A model generated the notes under the pieces. That model saw only the letters and a program-made list of their open reading frames with translations. It ran no database searches and was not told the DNA's origin. DNA of 64,000 bases, taken from Branchinecta lynchi (Eukaryota; Arthropoda; Branchiopoda; Anostraca; Branchinectidae). Within the stretch, counting starts at the first letter, position 1. Each line of letters starts with the position of its first letter. Location: the NCBI GenBank assembly GCA_023053575.1, contig JAKZAP010000013.1, positions 1,808,001 through 1,872,000 on the forward strand, given 5' to 3'. Below are positions 62,800-64,000 of the stretch, in pieces. A program made the translations under genes and the position numbers.

Positions 62800-63290
62800 A
62801 TCTAGGACGTGTGCTCTTGCAACCTGTAAAGTTTCACATGAATCAGATCACTTGTTCGAAAGTTATGCATGTTACAATGTTTCTGGGATCCATCTAGAAC
62901 ATTTGTTTAACGAACTGTCAAGTTTCATCCAGATCGGGTAACTAGTTCGAAAGTTATGCATGCCACAAGATCCCGGATCCCCCCTTCTTCCACTGCCTCT
63001 GGATGGATGGGTCCACGAAATGACTATTTCTAAGTCAATCTGGCCAGGTTTTTAATAAAACCTGTCAAGCTTCATCGTCATAGCCCATCTGGAACTACCC
63101 TAACTCGCGTGCCATATGATTTTCGGTATCCGCATCCAACTTCCTCCACGATTGCCGGATGTCAAACTGGTTGTGTTCATAATAAAGCCTGTCAAGTTTC
63201 ACCTTCCTAGCCCGTCTGTAAATATCCACCATCACTGGAGCGACGTACAGATATAATAAAATCGATCAGTATACGATGAGCCGTAGGCAA
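62800..63290 (+). repeat. S-family element, copy 7 (short, diverged)
   Basis: Three to four monomers ('gtcaagtttcatccagatc', 'gttcgaaagttatgcatg' twice, 'ggatccccccttc'), without hairpin termini; ends near 'aaaatcgatcagtata'. The C runs are short, so this copy looks older. Confidence 0.65.
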
Positions 63291-63952
63291 CAAGTGCCAA
63301 GAAGAGCCGCTAGAAAGTATCTCAGCTGACTTTCCCATTTAACACAAGCAAACAAGTTGAATGAAACTTACCTACCGTATGATACTAGTTCATCCATTCT
63401 CGTTCCCGAGCTTCTACACTTCACGAATCTATCCTATCTCCCGTAGGCTACTGGAATTACACTGATTATCACGCTTGCCACGATTGTTCTCTTTACGTGA
63501 CATATCAGGCTCCCGATAATTTTTTCCGAAAAGCTTATTGGTCGGAAGACCGGTTATGGTCGCTCTATTTGTCGTCTAAGGCGCTACATTTGTCGTCTAA
63601 GGCAAAGGACATGGGAAAAGGTAGAAAATGATGAAGCCTTGTATAATCTTTTAAAGTACTAATTAAACTACTAATTAACTACTAATTAAGTAGTCAACTA
63701 CACCACTACATTTTAGAAGAAACACTGAGGTCGTCCACTTAAGAAAGGCGAAAGCTTTATGGGGTGGTCACTGTTCACATATGTTTACTGTTTGCAATAA
63801 ATTATCTCTCTCTCTCACTCTATGTAGTGCGAGATTTCTTTTAAAAGCATTTTAGATCATATGTAAAGCTGTGTTTTGTCTAAGATAAACAAGACTAACT
63901 ACATAATGAACCTTCCCCTGAGGAGTTCAAACAAGACCATTTTCATTCTTAC
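63291..63952. other. Intronic DNA, nothing recognised
   Basis: Short direct repeats 'ttgtcgtctaaggc' (63567 and 63589) and 'actaattaa' (63657-63690), and a CT microsatellite (63806-63820). No exon seen between the partial exon at 63953 and the one at 61486. Confidence 0.4.
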
Positions 63953-64000
63953 CTATCTCTTTGAGTGCTAACAGGGACTTTCCATCAGGACCGGTAGCCT
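63953..64000 (-). CDS. Upstream exon of the NFX1-PARP gene (3' part, continues beyond right edge)
   Basis: An open frame reads ATGPDGKSLLALKEI and leaves one base before the donor ATAG|GTAAGA (GT at 63952-63951); this pairs with the two-base start of the exon at 61120-61486 to give ALKEI-A-GPETRK. Only 48 nt are visible, so the call rests on the donor and phase. Confidence 0.55.

Noticed and set aside
1..64000. CRISPR array, prophage, operons or rRNA genes
   Set aside because: No regularly spaced short direct repeats with unique spacers, and the coding style is spliced eukaryotic; all tandem repeats seen are head-to-tail minisatellites.

Overview
The window is nuclear DNA from an animal. It has a handful of spliced genes with GT/AG introns in a sea of nested transposon debris. 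The metazoan call rests on exons of an organic-anion-transporter (SLCO/OATP) gene, an NFX1-type zinc-finger/PARP gene split by large introns, and CR1/L2-like and DIRS-like retroelement relics. I cannot fix the phylum; the repeat-dense, homopolymer-rich, intron-rich style would fit a marine invertebrate (sponge, cnidarian, mollusc or similar). There are no bacterial operons, rRNA genes or CRISPR arrays.

Genes, all on the minus strand. (1) Two internal exons of an SLCO/OATP transporter (3388-3638, 4768-4918), phase-compatible; the gene must continue past the left edge. (2) A small three-exon gene of unknown function (19263-19328, 18548-18810, 18062-18236) whose phases agree and which gives a predicted 167-residue protein. 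(3) A gene entering from the right edge with exons at 63953-64000 (partial), 61120-61486, 59036-59171 and 48933-50167. All three junctions keep frame and join NFX1-type zinc fingers to two tandem PARP-type ADP-ribosyltransferase domains. This is the most interesting gene here: a candidate ZNFX1-like/PARP fusion.

The rest is mobile DNA. Named here for reference: F (about 1.2-1.4 kb, GGGATCCC near both ends, central ~125-bp repeats); S (satellite-like, ~155-bp monomers in a ~470-bp higher-order unit, hairpin ends); T (TIR TTAAAGTTTAAC); R (TTAA target sites, piggyBac-like); P (TA target sites, mariner-like MITE); X, Y, K and V (foldbacks); hAT-like elements beginning CAGGGGC with 8-bp target duplications; one PIF/Harbinger-like MITE (TAA); and LINE 3' ends with (TTAC)n tails. 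Several insertions are resolved by empty/filled site comparison inside the window. The clearest is at 52457-58946: an R element was hit by an F element, which was hit by an apparently intact two-ORF LINE (53911-58545), all inside the NFX1-PARP intron.

The middle (32-43.5 kb) is almost wholly S-family DNA, including a multi-kilobase inverted repeat (32249-35167 versus 37257-39408) and young tandem expansions at 41.2-43.1 kb.

Boundaries come from reading by eye. Family names for MITEs are inferred from target-site duplication and terminal sequence only, since none of them carries a transposase.
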